A DNA stretch of 64,000 nucleotides from contig CAWANG010000051.1 of assembly GCA_963783175.1 (NCBI GenBank), positions 1 to 64,000 of the forward strand. The letters run 5' to 3'. The DNA comes from Roseiarcus sp963783175 (GTDB lineage: Bacteria; Pseudomonadota; Alphaproteobacteria; Rhizobiales; Beijerinckiaceae). The translations under genes and the position numbers were made by a program. A model generated the notes under the pieces. It saw only the letters and a list, made by a program, of their open reading frames with translations, did not search any database and was not told the origin of the DNA. Within the stretch, counting starts at the first letter, position 1; the number at the start of each line of letters is the position of its first letter. Shown piece by piece: positions 8,610-17,988 of this stretch.

Positions 8610-10031
8610 ATGAACGCGCCTGTCCTGAATGCCGGGCGCCTCGGCGCCGAGTGGCCAACGGCCGCGGCGCCGATGAACGCGCGCACGCTCATGCTGCTTA
8701 CCGGCCCGATCGCGCCGACGCTCATCAGGCTCGCCTGGCCGAACGTGCTCGTCATGCTGGCGCAGGCGTCGACCGGCCTCATCGAGACTTGGTGGGTGTC
8801 GCATCTGGGAACCGACGCCCTGACCGGAATGGCGCTCGTCTTCCCCGGCTTCATGATGATGGGGATGCTGTCGGCGGGCGCGGTCGGCGGCGGCATCTCA
8901 TCGGCGGTCGCCCGCGCGCTCGGCGCCGGCCGGCAGGCGGACGCCGACGCGCTCGTCGCCCACGCGCTGCTGATCAACCTCGCGCTCGGGCTTCTGACTT
9001 CGGCGCTGTTCCTCGCCTTCGGGCGCCCGCTCTACGCCGCCATGGGGGGCCGAGGCGGCTCGCTGGACGCGGCGATGCAATATTCGAACGTCGTCTTCGC
9101 CGGCAACATCCTGGTGTGGCTGATGAACGGGCTCGCCAGCGTCGTCCGCGGGACCGGCAACATGCTCATCCCGTCAATGGTGATCTGCGTCGGCGTCGGC
9201 TTGCTGATCCCGCTGTCGCCGCTGTTCATTTTCGGCTTCGGCCCGATGCCGGCTTTAGGCATCGCCGGCGGCGGCGTCGCAGTCGTTCTGACGACGGCGC
9301 TGATGGCCGCCATCCTCGCCTGGTACGTCCTCAGCGGCAGTGCAATTGTGCGTTTCCGCGCCGCGCGCCTTAGGTGGGCGTTCTTCGCCGACATTCTTCG
9401 CGTCGGCGCGGTCGGCACGCTCAGCACGCTGCAGACAACCCTGACCGTGGCGCTGACCACCGGACTCGTCGGCGCCGCGGCCGGTCCGCAGGCGGTCGCC
9501 GGCTATGGGACCGGATCGCGGCTCGAATATCTGCTCATTCCGCTGGTGTTCGGCGTCGGCGCGCCGCTGGTGGCGATGGTCGGCGCCAATATCGGCGCGG
9601 GACAAAACCGGCGCGCGTTGCGCATCGCCATGATCGGGGGCGCGCTCGCGTTCGCCGCGACCGAGACGATCGGGATCGCCGCGGCGATCTGGCCGTCGGC
9701 GTGGCTCAACCTGTTCGGCGACGATCCCACGATGGTCGCGACGGGCAAGGACTACCTGCGCTTCGTCGGCCCGATGTACGGATTCTTCGGCCTGGGGCTC
9801 GCGCTCTACTTCGCTTCGCAAGGCGCGGGAAAGCTCATGTGGCCGCTGATCGCCGGCTTCGCGCGGCTCGTCATCGCGGTCGGCGGCGGCTGGCTCGCGC
9901 TGAAAGCGACCGGGTCGCTGACCCTGGTCTTCGCCATGCTCGGCGCGGCCCTCGCGGCCTATGGCGCGTTTGTCGGGATCGCGATCTGGTCCGGCGTCTG
10001 GTTCAGGGGCGGCGCCGGCGCGGCGAAATAA
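8610..10031 (+). CDS. MATE-family multidrug/cation efflux transporter
   Basis: A 473-residue integral membrane protein with about twelve hydrophobic segments in two related halves, as in the MATE (NorM/DinF-like) family. N-terminal-half features include WPNVLVMLAQASTGLIETWW and an ALGAGR turn; the second half has the equivalent ANIGAGQNRRAL. It should export cationic or aromatic compounds in exchange for Na+ or H+. It forms a likely two-gene operon with the HxlR regulator. Its stop codon lies 19 bases from the displaced pyk fragment. Confidence 0.92.
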   Translation: MNAPVLNAGRLGAEWPTAAAPMNARTLMLLTGPIAPTLIRLAWPNVLVMLAQASTGLIETWWVSHLGTDALTGMALVFPGFMMMGMLSAGAVGGGISSAVARALGAGRQADADALVAHALLINLALGLLTSALFLAFGRPLYAAMGGRGGSLDAAMQYSNVVFAGNILVWLMNGLASVVRGTGNMLIPSMVICVGVGLLIPLSPLFIFGFGPMPALGIAGGGVAVVLTTALMAAILAWYVLSGSAIVRFRAARLRWAFFADILRVGAVGTLSTLQTTLTVALTTGLVGAAAGPQAVAGYGTGSRLEYLLIPLVFGVGAPLVAMVGANIGAGQNRRALRIAMIGGALAFAATETIGIAAAIWPSAWLNLFGDDPTMVATGKDYLRFVGPMYGFFGLGLALYFASQGAGKLMWPLIAGFARLVIAVGGGWLALKATGSLTLVFAMLGAALAAYGAFVGIAIWSGVWFRGGAGAAK

Positions 10032-10050
10032 GCGCGCCTCGGCGACCTAC

Positions 10051-10157
10051 GCTCCCACTGTGGCGATGCGCTAAGGTTGTTGGTCGCGCCCGGGGTCCCG
10101 AACGGCACGCCGGCGACGACGATGATGCGCTCGCCCTCGCCGGCGAAGCCTTCGATA
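10051..10157 (-). pseudogene. Displaced copy of the 3' end of pyruvate kinase
   Basis: This short stretch repeats the last ~35 codons of pyk. A core of 62 bases (10077-10138) is identical to 12563-12624, and weaker similarity continues on both sides. The reading frame still encodes IEGFAGEGERIIVVAGVPFG, but after ATNNL the pyk ending is lost through small indels. Both copies have the same orientation and bracket the cytochrome gene. Confidence 0.88.
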
Positions 10158-10209
10158 GAGGCGAGGCTAGGCGTGGCCAATCTCCGCAATTTTTAGATGG
10201 GCTATCTAA

Positions 10210-12069
10210 TCAGAGGCTCTTGAGGAACGCGACAAGATCCTCCTCGTCCTGATCGGACAGGCCGATCCCGAACCGGTTGTTGTAGAACGTCACAACATCA
10301 AGCAGGGTCGCCGCCGATCCGTCGCTGAAGTAGGGCGCTCGTGCGGCGAGGCCGCGCAATTGAGGCACGGTGAAGCGGCCGATGTCGGCGCATTTGCCGG
10401 TAATCATGGCAAGGCCGGGATCGTTGGTTACGACTTGTGGTCCCTGATAGACAGTACTCTGTTTGGACGCCGTGCAGTCCAATTCGAAGATCGGCAATAG
10501 GCTGGAGGGTTGCGGAAAAGTCGTCGGAGCGCCTGGAGGCGTGGTTACGCCGGGTGCAGGCGAGGTCCCACCGATTCCGATGTCGTGCTGCGCCGCCGGG
10601 AAAGAGTCGTTTCCCGTATTCACCTGATTGTGGCAGGAGGAACACGTCCCGATCTTTAACGGAGCGACACCTCCGATATTCGTAAGGCCGGCCACGGCGG
10701 TGATGTTGAAGGAGCGAGTCTGGAAGATCGCTTCGCCACGCGCTACCGAGGCACGCTGCGCCTCCCGGTCGACAGATGGCGGTAGAGTGTCCCAGGCGTC
10801 GAACAGGGGGAATGTCGTGCCCGCGACCTCCGGGGGTAGCCCTGGCGTTCCGTTGGATAGATAGATTGGGCCTCCGAGACCGCCGAACTCGCTGAGACGA
10901 TGCGCCCACGCGTCCCAGTCCTGAGCGCTAAAAATGCCGATCTCGAACTGTACGATCTGCGAAACTTGCGTATCGCTTGGAGCGGTCGTCCCCTGCGCAT
11001 GGCCGAGCGTGGCGTCGACGGCCTGGTGCTCCAGGGTGGGCTCGCGGCCGTCCCACATGATGTTGCCGCTGATCGCGCGCCCCGTTCGCGGATCGAAATC
11101 GACGCCCTGAACGGTCAAGGGCGGCGGGGGCGACGGCGACAGAGGGTCCGTTGCCGGATTGGGGTTCGGCGCCGATAGTTGGGTGTCTCCCGGTGGCGGC
11201 GTCCCGTTGCCGACATCCGAACGGGTAATCATGACATAGGGCAGGTTTGCCGCGATGCGCGGGCGCCGATACATCGACAAGGTCGGAGGAGTGGTACCGA
11301 CGAAGGCCGGATCGGTATTGCAACCGTCTTTGTTGAAGGATGTCGGCTGGTTCGTTGAGGTGTCGGTCGGATCGTTGATCACCTTGACCGTGAACTCAGC
11401 AGTCTCAGGGACTTGCAGGAAAATGCGGAAAAGGCCGCGATTCAGTAAAATGGAGTGCGCCGCGCGCGAGTTGCCGGACGCGACCTTGTTTGGGCAATCC
11501 GCCCCGTCGACGGGGGCGAAGATCGGGTCGATACCGCCGGTCGCATTCCAGCGCGCGTTGATGTTGGCGACACTCACGCTCATCGCATTCGGCGGCAAGT
11601 GGCAGGTTACGCATGTACGGCCATTAGCGCCTAGGTTCTGAAAGAAGGCGTTGGTCGCCGTCTCTGTCGGACCGAGCGGCTGATAGGAAGCGGTTCGGCC
11701 GCTCGCGTCGGGATCGATTTCGAACTCGGGGATGATGGCGGGGACGCCCCCCTGCTCGAAGATCTGGCCGGGCGGTGGCGTTTGCAGATATTGATGAAAG
11801 ATTTTGCGGAAGTAGGCCGGGGTGTCGGGCGGCAACAACCCTTGCTCCTGCTCCGGCGGCACCGCAATTCGGTGGGACGGACCCCGCGGGATGGGCGGCG
11901 CATGAACGTTAAAGCCATTCTCTGTGATGCCGGGCGCCGCGTCGGCCGGCGACGGCTGTTGGGCAACGGCCTGACCCAACGTCAGGAACGCCGGAGCCAC
12001 CGCTGCGGCAATGATGAATTGTTGCAGGCAAGATGTGTGAAAAAAATTTTCAATCGGATGCATCGCCAT
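10210..12069 (-). CDS. Large periplasmic di-haem cytochrome c (cytochrome c peroxidase/MauG-like)
   Basis: A 619-residue exported protein. An N-terminal hydrophobic segment (FIIAAAVAPAFLTLGQAVAQ region) serves as signal peptide. Two c-type haem sites are visible, CVTCH near residue 155 and CSSCH near residue 480. The C-terminal part (FTVPQLRGLAARAPYFSDG, then a DVVTFYNNRF helix) is typical of the di-haem peroxidase superfamily. It is longer than classical CcpA/MauG, with Pro-rich insertions. It stands alone, and the flanking pyk 3'-end repeats suggest the segment was inserted. Electron-transfer or peroxidase activity is inferred; the substrate is unknown. Confidence 0.82.
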   Translation of the reverse strand: MAMHPIENFFHTSCLQQFIIAAAVAPAFLTLGQAVAQQPSPADAAPGITENGFNVHAPPIPRGPSHRIAVPPEQEQGLLPPDTPAYFRKIFHQYLQTPPPGQIFEQGGVPAIIPEFEIDPDASGRTASYQPLGPTETATNAFFQNLGANGRTCVTCHLPPNAMSVSVANINARWNATGGIDPIFAPVDGADCPNKVASGNSRAAHSILLNRGLFRIFLQVPETAEFTVKVINDPTDTSTNQPTSFNKDGCNTDPAFVGTTPPTLSMYRRPRIAANLPYVMITRSDVGNGTPPPGDTQLSAPNPNPATDPLSPSPPPPLTVQGVDFDPRTGRAISGNIMWDGREPTLEHQAVDATLGHAQGTTAPSDTQVSQIVQFEIGIFSAQDWDAWAHRLSEFGGLGGPIYLSNGTPGLPPEVAGTTFPLFDAWDTLPPSVDREAQRASVARGEAIFQTRSFNITAVAGLTNIGGVAPLKIGTCSSCHNQVNTGNDSFPAAQHDIGIGGTSPAPGVTTPPGAPTTFPQPSSLLPIFELDCTASKQSTVYQGPQVVTNDPGLAMITGKCADIGRFTVPQLRGLAARAPYFSDGSAATLLDVVTFYNNRFGIGLSDQDEEDLVAFLKSL

Positions 12070-12534
12070 ATCCAGATCCCTTTTTTGCGAGATATTTCCG
12101 GACGTAAAGCCATTGATTGGTGCGCAGAAACTAAAGAATTTCCATCCAACAGACTGAAAGCCGTCGGACGCGCCTTCGTGGCGCTCGCTTCAAAGTTGCA
12201 TCGAGCGCCCGGACCCCGGAAAGGCGGAAAGCGGCTGACCCTGAGACATCGCTGCCGAATTCTGTCGAAACGATCGCTTTGACGACGTGATCCGAAGGCC
12301 GTGCGCGCCGAAATTGCACAGCCTCTGCTCCGGTCGATCTGACGCCGACCGAATTAAAACCAATTTACTCGGTTAAAACGAGCGTATTGTTACTGATTAC
12401 AGATGACGTTGTTGACGTGTGCAGAAAGTAGGGCAAATCTCGGCCCCGCTTCAAACATAAAAATTATCTGCAACGCCGTTTCCTGCGCACCAAGCGCGGT
12501 CGCCAAGCGCGGGACGCTCGACATGCCGCACGCA
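12070..12534. other. Intergenic region upstream of the di-haem cytochrome gene
   Basis: About 465 bases without a supportable gene. Parts (12340-12410, 12455-12475) are noticeably AT-richer than the surroundings and could hold the cytochrome promoter, but no clear promoter or operator was identified. It ends at the pyk stop codon. Confidence 0.5.
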
Positions 12535-13959
12535 TTACGCCCCCACCGTCGCGATCCTAAGATTGTTGGTCGCGCCCGGGGTCCCGAACGGCACGCCGGC
12601 GACGACGATGATGCGCTCGCCCTCTCCCGCGAAGCCCTCGATATAGGCGTGGCGGCAGGCGCGCTCGGCCATGTCGCGCTCGTCGCGCGCATCGTCGGTG
12701 ACGATCGGATGGAGGCCCCAGACGACCGCGAGGCGTCGCGCGACCTCTTCCCGCGGGGTCAAGGCCAGGATCGCCGAGCGCGGCCGCTGGCGGGCGATCC
12801 GAAGGCCGGTCGAGCCGGAGCTGGTCCAGGCGCAGATCACTTTCAAATCCAAGGTTTCGGCGACGTGGCGGGTCGCCTCGGCGATCGCGTCGGCCCCCGT
12901 CGGCTCCGGCGCGGCGCGCTGCGCCTCGATGATCGAGGGATAAATCCCCTCCAATTCCACCGCTTCCGCGATCCGGTTCATGGTCGCCACCGCCTCGCGT
13001 GGATATTGGCCCGAGGCGCTCTCGGCCGACAGCATGACCGCGTCCGCGCCCTCGAACACGGCGGTTGCGACGTCCGACACCTCGGCGCGGGTCGGCACCG
13101 GCGCGGTGATCATCGATTCCAGCATCTGCGTCGCCACCACGACCGGCTTGCCGAGCCGCCGCGCCAGGCGGGTCAAGGTCTTCTGGATGCCGGGCACGCG
13201 CTCGAGCGGCATCTCGACCCCGAGATCGCCGCGCGCCACCATCAGAGCGTCGGCGACCACCATGATCTCGTCGATCCGCTGGACGGCCTGCGGCTTCTCG
13301 ATCTTGGCCATCACCAAGGCCCGGCCCTTGGCGATTCCCTTGACCTCGACGATGTCCTCGGGGCGCTGCACGAACGAGAGGGCGATCCAGTCGATGTTTT
13401 CCTCGAGCGCCGCGGCAAGGTCGGCGCGATCCTTGTCGGTCATCGCCGACGTCGGGATCGTGGTGTCGGGCAGGCTGACGCCCTTCTTGTCCGATACCCG
13501 CCCCGCCACTTCGACGACGGTCGAAGCGCGTCCGGGCGCGGCGTCAACGACGCGCAGCAAGACCTTGCCGTCGTCGATGAGAACGCGATGGCCAGGGGCA
13601 AGCGAGCTCAGGATTTCGGGATGGGGCAGATAGACGCGCGAGGGTCCCCCCGGAGCCGGGTCGCCGTCGAGCGCGAAGTGGTCACCCTTGCTGAGGTCCG
13701 CTCCGCCACCGGCGAATGCGCCGAGCCTGAGCTTCGGGCCCTGCAGGTCGACGAGAATGCCGATCGGCCGGTTGGTGTCCTCCTCGAGCGAGCGGATCAT
13801 CGCTACCCGCTCGCGCATCGCGTCATGCGAGGCGTGACTCATGTTGATGCGGAAAACGTCGGCCCCGGCGGCGAAGAGGGCGGCGAGAGTCTCGCGATCG
13901 CTCGAGGCAGGGCCGAGGGTGGCGATGATCTTGACGCGACGGCGGCGGCGGGCATGCAA
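12535..13959 (-). CDS. pyk: Pyruvate kinase
   Basis: A 474-residue enzyme converting phosphoenolpyruvate and ADP to pyruvate and ATP. Motifs in order: KIIATLGPASSD at the N-terminus, FRINMSHASH, LQGPKLRLG, the active-site signature with the catalytic Lys in VMAKIEKPQ, GDLGVEMPLERVP, and a C-terminal allosteric domain ending in ATNNLRIATVGA. I chose the TTG at 13959 because GGGAGGA precedes it at the right distance and the nearby ATG is out of frame. DUF1036 lies upstream on the same strand, a common alphaproteobacterial pair. Its last 35 codons are duplicated at 10051-10157. Confidence 0.95.
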   Translation of the reverse strand: MHARRRRRVKIIATLGPASSDRETLAALFAAGADVFRINMSHASHDAMRERVAMIRSLEEDTNRPIGILVDLQGPKLRLGAFAGGGADLSKGDHFALDGDPAPGGPSRVYLPHPEILSSLAPGHRVLIDDGKVLLRVVDAAPGRASTVVEVAGRVSDKKGVSLPDTTIPTSAMTDKDRADLAAALEENIDWIALSFVQRPEDIVEVKGIAKGRALVMAKIEKPQAVQRIDEIMVVADALMVARGDLGVEMPLERVPGIQKTLTRLARRLGKPVVVATQMLESMITAPVPTRAEVSDVATAVFEGADAVMLSAESASGQYPREAVATMNRIAEAVELEGIYPSIIEAQRAAPEPTGADAIAEATRHVAETLDLKVICAWTSSGSTGLRIARQRPRSAILALTPREEVARRLAVVWGLHPIVTDDARDERDMAERACRHAYIEGFAGEGERIIVVAGVPFGTPGATNNLRIATVGA

Positions 13960-14140
13960 TGGCGTTCCTCCCAAAGATTGGCGGCATTCGCCCCCACCCG
14001 TTCAATCGCGACCCTGACCGAAGACAAGCCGCTCCGCGCTCGTCCCCGCGCTTTCCAAGATTCAGCGCTCCGCGCCGTTCCTCACCATGACCGCGCCGCG
14101 GAAGCAAGTCACCGGTTCGCGACCGATTGCCCGAATGGAC

Positions 14141-14566
14141 TTAAGGGTTCGCCTGGTCGGTCAACTGCACCGTCCAGCTCTTGGCTTCCTTGCCGGTGTC
14201 GACTTCGAAGAAACCGGTGCGGTCGAAGCCGCGGACGAAGCAATCCTGCCGGCCTTCGATCTTGAACTCGCGGTCCGACGTGCACATGAAGGCCTTGCCT
14301 TTCCACTCGCCGCCGCGCTCGTCCATCGCGTAGAGGTAATAGTACTGGGCCGCCAGCGCCCCACGCAGCAGGATCACGCAATCGAGCGACTTGAGATTCC
14401 ACCAGCCCTCGCTGACCCAGCCCTGGCCGCCGGTATAGGCGAGCGCGACGCTGACCCGGCTGCCGGTGTTGTTGCACATGCGCAGATCGGCGCGTACGGG
14501 CTCAGCCGCGCAAAGCGCTGCTCCGAACACGGCAAGCGCCGACAAAAGGGATGCGATTCTGATCAT
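14141..14566 (-). CDS. DUF1036 family exported protein
   Basis: A 141-residue protein with a signal peptide ending around CAAEPVRA, then the DUF1036 pattern beginning LRMCNNTGSRVSVALAY. Conserved cysteines occur in MCNN, DCVIL, MCTSD and QDCFVRG and probably form disulphides. The family is largely alphaproteobacterial and often sits next to pyk, as here (181 bases upstream on the same strand). Its function is unknown; periplasmic location is inferred from the signal peptide. Confidence 0.88.
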   Translation of the reverse strand: MIRIASLLSALAVFGAALCAAEPVRADLRMCNNTGSRVSVALAYTGGQGWVSEGWWNLKSLDCVILLRGALAAQYYYLYAMDERGGEWKGKAFMCTSDREFKIEGRQDCFVRGFDRTGFFEVDTGKEAKSWTVQLTDQANP

Positions 14567-14635
14567 GGTCCATGCGGTCGAAGCCCCCGCCGCGCGTCAT
14601 ATTCGATGTGGACGCCGCGCTGTCAACTCGGCGCC

Positions 14636-15733
14636 TCAAGCCTTCCGGTCGAACCGCCAGTCGGGCCGGGCGGCGCGGATCATCATCACTTCGCCCAGCG
14701 CCTGGCGAGTGAGGAGGCCGACGATCTTCCCGTCGGCGTCGGTGACGTAGAGCGCCGCGGCGCCCGGGCCCTGCAGGCGCTCGAACACGCTCTCGACCGG
14801 CATCGCCGGGCGGACGCTGTCGACGCCCGAGCGCATGAACGCGCTCGCCGGCTCGTCGCCGCCATGCTTGCGCACCGCGTTGAGGATGTCCTCGCGGGTC
14901 AGCAGTCCGGCCGGCTTTCCGAACGCGTCGACGACCGGAAATTCGTGCTGCGCCGTCGCCAGAAGCGCCTCGACCGCCTGGCCGAGAGTGGCGTCGATCG
15001 AGACCGGCGTGAAGCGCGTCTCCATCGCTTCGCCGACGCTGACCCCCTTAACCGCCTCATGCGCGGCGCTCATCTGCGCTTCGGCGGCGGCGGCGATATA
15101 GACGAAGATGGCGATGAACAGAAGCAGCGGATTGCCGAACAGGCCGAGGAACCCGAAGCCGAAGGCGAGCGCCTGGCCGATCCTCGCCGCGATCTCGGTC
15201 GCCCGCGGGCCGCCGACCCGCATCGCCACCAGCGCATGGAGAACCCGCCCGCCGTCCATCGGGAAGGCGGGAATCAGATTGAACACGGCGAGGAAGATGT
15301 TGGCGATCGCGAGACGCCCGATGAGCGACAGGTTCGGATTGTCGATCTGCGTCAGTTCGTCGGGATGGACGGAACCGACGACTGCGATCAGCACGAGGCC
15401 GATTACGAGATTGACGGCCGGGCCGGCGAGCGCGACGACCAATTCCTGCGCCGGGTCGCTCGGCAGCCGCTGGAGGCTGGCGACGCCGCCGATCGGCAAT
15501 AGCGTCACTTCCGGCGTGCCGATACCGTAGCGGCGCGCCGCTGTGATATGGCCGAACTCGTGCATCACGACGCACGCGAACAGGAGCACGATGAATATTG
15601 TGCTGTCGAGTGCGGCTGCGGGGCCTCCCCTCGACCAGGCGCTGAAGGCGATCCAGGCGAGGAAGAGGATGAACGTGATATGGATCTTGACCGCCGTTCC
15701 GCCGAAGCGGCCAATGGTGATCGACCAGCGCAT
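14636..15733 (-). CDS. Site-2 protease-type membrane zinc metalloprotease (M50) with CBS domains
   Basis: A 365-residue protein. The N-terminal half has about six hydrophobic segments, with the zinc motif HEFGH near residue 60 and the third ligand in FPMDGGRVL near residue 160. The C-terminal ~140 residues form two CBS domains (about residues 235-290 and 300-355), likely binding adenine nucleotides. Such proteases cut transmembrane substrates; no substrate is evident here. The start ATG 15733 follows AAGGCGG. The gene is divergent from the lytic transglycosylase. Confidence 0.92.
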   Translation of the reverse strand: MRWSITIGRFGGTAVKIHITFILFLAWIAFSAWSRGGPAAALDSTIFIVLLFACVVMHEFGHITAARRYGIGTPEVTLLPIGGVASLQRLPSDPAQELVVALAGPAVNLVIGLVLIAVVGSVHPDELTQIDNPNLSLIGRLAIANIFLAVFNLIPAFPMDGGRVLHALVAMRVGGPRATEIAARIGQALAFGFGFLGLFGNPLLLFIAIFVYIAAAAEAQMSAAHEAVKGVSVGEAMETRFTPVSIDATLGQAVEALLATAQHEFPVVDAFGKPAGLLTREDILNAVRKHGGDEPASAFMRSGVDSVRPAMPVESVFERLQGPGAAALYVTDADGKIVGLLTRQALGEVMMIRAARPDWRFDRKA

Positions 15734-15818
15734 CGTTCCGCCTTTCTGTTGCGGCGCGCCATTCTAACGCCAATCGCGCCGTCTCGACGACAAAACGCAA
15801 ATCACGGATGATCGAAGC

Positions 15819-16998
15819 ATGAGACGCCTCGTCCTTTCGTGCCTCGCAGCCTCCGCCGTCTTTGTCGCGCCGGCGCCGGCGCGGGCGGACTTCTCAGAAT
15901 GCGTCGCGTCCTTGAGGTCGGAGGGCGCGCGCGCAGGGATTTCGGCCAAAACGCTCGACGCCGCTTTCAACGGGCTCGAGCCCGACATGAAAGTGCTCGA
16001 TCTCCAGAAACAGCAGCCGGAGTTCAAGACGCCGGTCTGGGACTATGTCGACGCTCTCGTCGAGGACGATCGCGTCGCCGACGGCAAAGCGGCGATGGCG
16101 CGGGAATCGCGCGCGCTCGCCCGCGCCGAGGAAACCTATGGCGTGAGCCGGTACATGCTGGCGGCGATCTGGGGCGTTGAATCGAAAGTTTGGCCAGAAC
16201 ATGGGCGAGCGCCCGCTGGTGCAGTCACTCTCGACCCTTGCCTGCTACGGCGAGCGGGCGAACTATTTCCGCTCCGAACTGATGGCGGCCTTGAAGATCA
16301 TCGACCGTGGCGACGTCCCGGCCGACAAACTCAACGGGTCGTGGGCGGGCGCCTTCGGCCAGACCCAGTTCATGCCCTCGACCTTCCTCAGGCTCGCGGT
16401 CGACTTCGAAGGCGACGGGCGCCGAGATATTGTCGATTCGGCGCCCGACGCGCTCGCTTCCGCAGCCAATTACCTGCATAAGTCGGGCTGGCGCCCCGGG
16501 CTGCCCTGGGGCTTCGAAGTCAAGCTGCCGGCCGGCTATTCCGGCCCGTCGGGGCGCAAGGCCAGGCAATCGATGTCCTTCTGGGAGGCCAAGGGCCTGA
16601 CCCGCGTCGATGGGCGCCCGCTCGGGGGAGGCGACGCGGCGCTGCTTTTGCCGGCCGGGCGCGACGGGCCGGCCTTTCTCGTGACGCGCAACTTCGACGC
16701 CGTCTATTCCTACAACGCCGCCGAATCCTACACGCTCGCCGCCTGCGTGCTCGCCGACAAGCTCGCCGGCAGCCGGGGCATCGTTGCGCCCTGGCCGACC
16801 GACGATCCGCTACTCCCGCTCGACGGGCGCAAGCAAGTGCAGGCGCTGCTCGCCCAGCGTGGCTATGACGTCGGCGGCCCACCGGACGGAAACATCGGGA
16901 CCAAGAGCAAGGCCGCGATCGCCGATTTCCAGCAGAAGAACGGGCTCGAGGTCAACGGCCGCGCCTCGGTCAAGGTGCTCGCGGCGCTCAAGAAGTAA
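15819..16998 (+). CDS. Lytic murein transglycosylase (MltB/SLT_2 type) with peptidoglycan-binding domain; one frameshift
   Basis: Signal peptide (LVLSCLAASAVFVAPAPARA), an SLT_2 catalytic domain with the active-site Glu in AAIWGVES, GAFGQTQFMPSTF in the groove, and a C-terminal peptidoglycan-binding domain (VQALLAQRGYDVGGPPDGN). It would cleave glycan strands to anhydromuropeptides in the periplasm. The frame breaks at about 16184-16188: dropping one base of the aaag run joins GVES to FGQNMGERPLVQSL. Everything else is intact, so an inserted-base sequence error is likelier than a true pseudogene. Total about 392 residues when repaired. Confidence 0.85.
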
Positions 16999-17080
16999 GG
17001 CGAGAGCCGCGGCCGTTTGCGGATCGAGGGAGCTGGGCCGAGGCGTCACGGCTCCTGCTTGTCGGAGGGGCGGGCGGATC

Positions 17081-17527
17081 ATGGATGCGGCGTACATATC
17101 GGCGGTTTCGGCGCTCGCCGGTTCGGTGATTGGTGGCCTTACCGCCACCTTGACCACCTGGCTCAGCCAACGCACGCAGGCCCGGGCGGGCCAGATCGCC
17201 CACGACCTCGCCCGCCGCGAGGACCTGATCAGGGATTTCATCGTCGCGGCCTCCAAGACCTATGGCGACGCGATCGTCAACAACGAGGCGAAGATGCCGG
17301 AGCTCATCGACCTCTACGCCATGATCAGCCGGTTGCGGGTGCTGGCGATGCCCCGGTCAGTCGCCTGCGCGGACGCCGTCATGCGCTCAATTCTTGAAAC
17401 CTATTCCGCCCCGAATCGGACGGTCGCCGATCTGCGCGAACTCGTGAAACAGGGCGGAGCCGTTGACCCCCTAAAGGACTTCGCCGAGGCGGCGCGTGAG
17501 GAGTTACGCCCGTTCATAGCGCGCTGA
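17081..17527 (+). CDS. Small membrane-anchored protein of unknown function
   Basis: A 148-residue protein. The first ~25 residues form one membrane helix (ISAVSALAGSVIGGLTATL). The rest is alpha-helical and charged, with a basic SQRTQARAGQ segment just after the helix and no catalytic motif. The look is that of a single-pass inner-membrane protein facing the cytoplasm. A purine-rich GGAGGGG lies upstream of ATG 17081, though farther than usual. No family name can be given. Confidence 0.72.
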   Translation: MDAAYISAVSALAGSVIGGLTATLTTWLSQRTQARAGQIAHDLARREDLIRDFIVAASKTYGDAIVNNEAKMPELIDLYAMISRLRVLAMPRSVACADAVMRSILETYSAPNRTVADLRELVKQGGAVDPLKDFAEAAREELRPFIAR

Positions 17528-17550
17528 CGGGCGATAGCGAATTCCGTCAA

Positions 17551-17970
17551 ATGTCGACACGGAACAAGGCTTGCTTTAGTAACTGCGGATCGGCTCTGCG
17601 GCGATCGGGGAAACCAATGAGAGCATTCAGTTTTGCGAACGAGCTAAAAGAGCAGGCCCGCCTCCGACAGAAGGAAAGATGCGCCCACTGTGGGCATTCC
17701 TTGAACGACGTGGAGGAGCACGCGCACCATGTCATTCCGAACCAGTCAGGAGATCCTAACAATCCCAATCACGCCTGGCTTGCAACGACAATAAACTGCG
17801 TGGCGCTTTGCTATGCGTGCCATGACCGCGTTCACGAGAACGGGAAATACAAAAACGGCGCTGTGGCCCCGCCAGACTACTACGATTCTCACGCGAGCGA
17901 TCGAGGAGCGCACGGAATGTGGGTGCGGCGTCTCGATATGCTAGCGGGGCAGATTTGGGCGAAGCCCTGA
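17551..17970 (+). CDS. HNH-fold protein, probable endonuclease
   Basis: A 139-residue protein with a treble-clef HNH layout: CAHCGHS (first Cys pair), the central HHVIPNQSG with the catalytic-type His, the conserved Asn in TTINCVAL, and the second pair with a final His in CYACHDRVH. HNH domains cut nucleic acids using a metal ion. There is no recognition domain, phage neighbour or restriction partner, so its role is unknown. The start could be ATG 17551 or 17617; the second begins closer to the domain. The base composition appears less GC-rich than the adjacent pgm, consistent with transfer. Confidence 0.75.
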   Translation: MSTRNKACFSNCGSALRRSGKPMRAFSFANELKEQARLRQKERCAHCGHSLNDVEEHAHHVIPNQSGDPNNPNHAWLATTINCVALCYACHDRVHENGKYKNGAVAPPDYYDSHASDRGAHGMWVRRLDMLAGQIWAKP

Positions 17971-17988
17971 GAGTATTAGCCAGTTTTC

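Noticed and set aside
12403..14265. A 620-codon open frame on the plus strand
   Set aside because: It is antisense to pyk and its Asp/His/Arg-rich composition is typical of the reverse shadow of a GC-rich gene.
17551..17970. HNH gene as part of a restriction or toxin system
   Set aside because: No methylase, immunity gene or mobile element lies next to it, so a system could not be supported.
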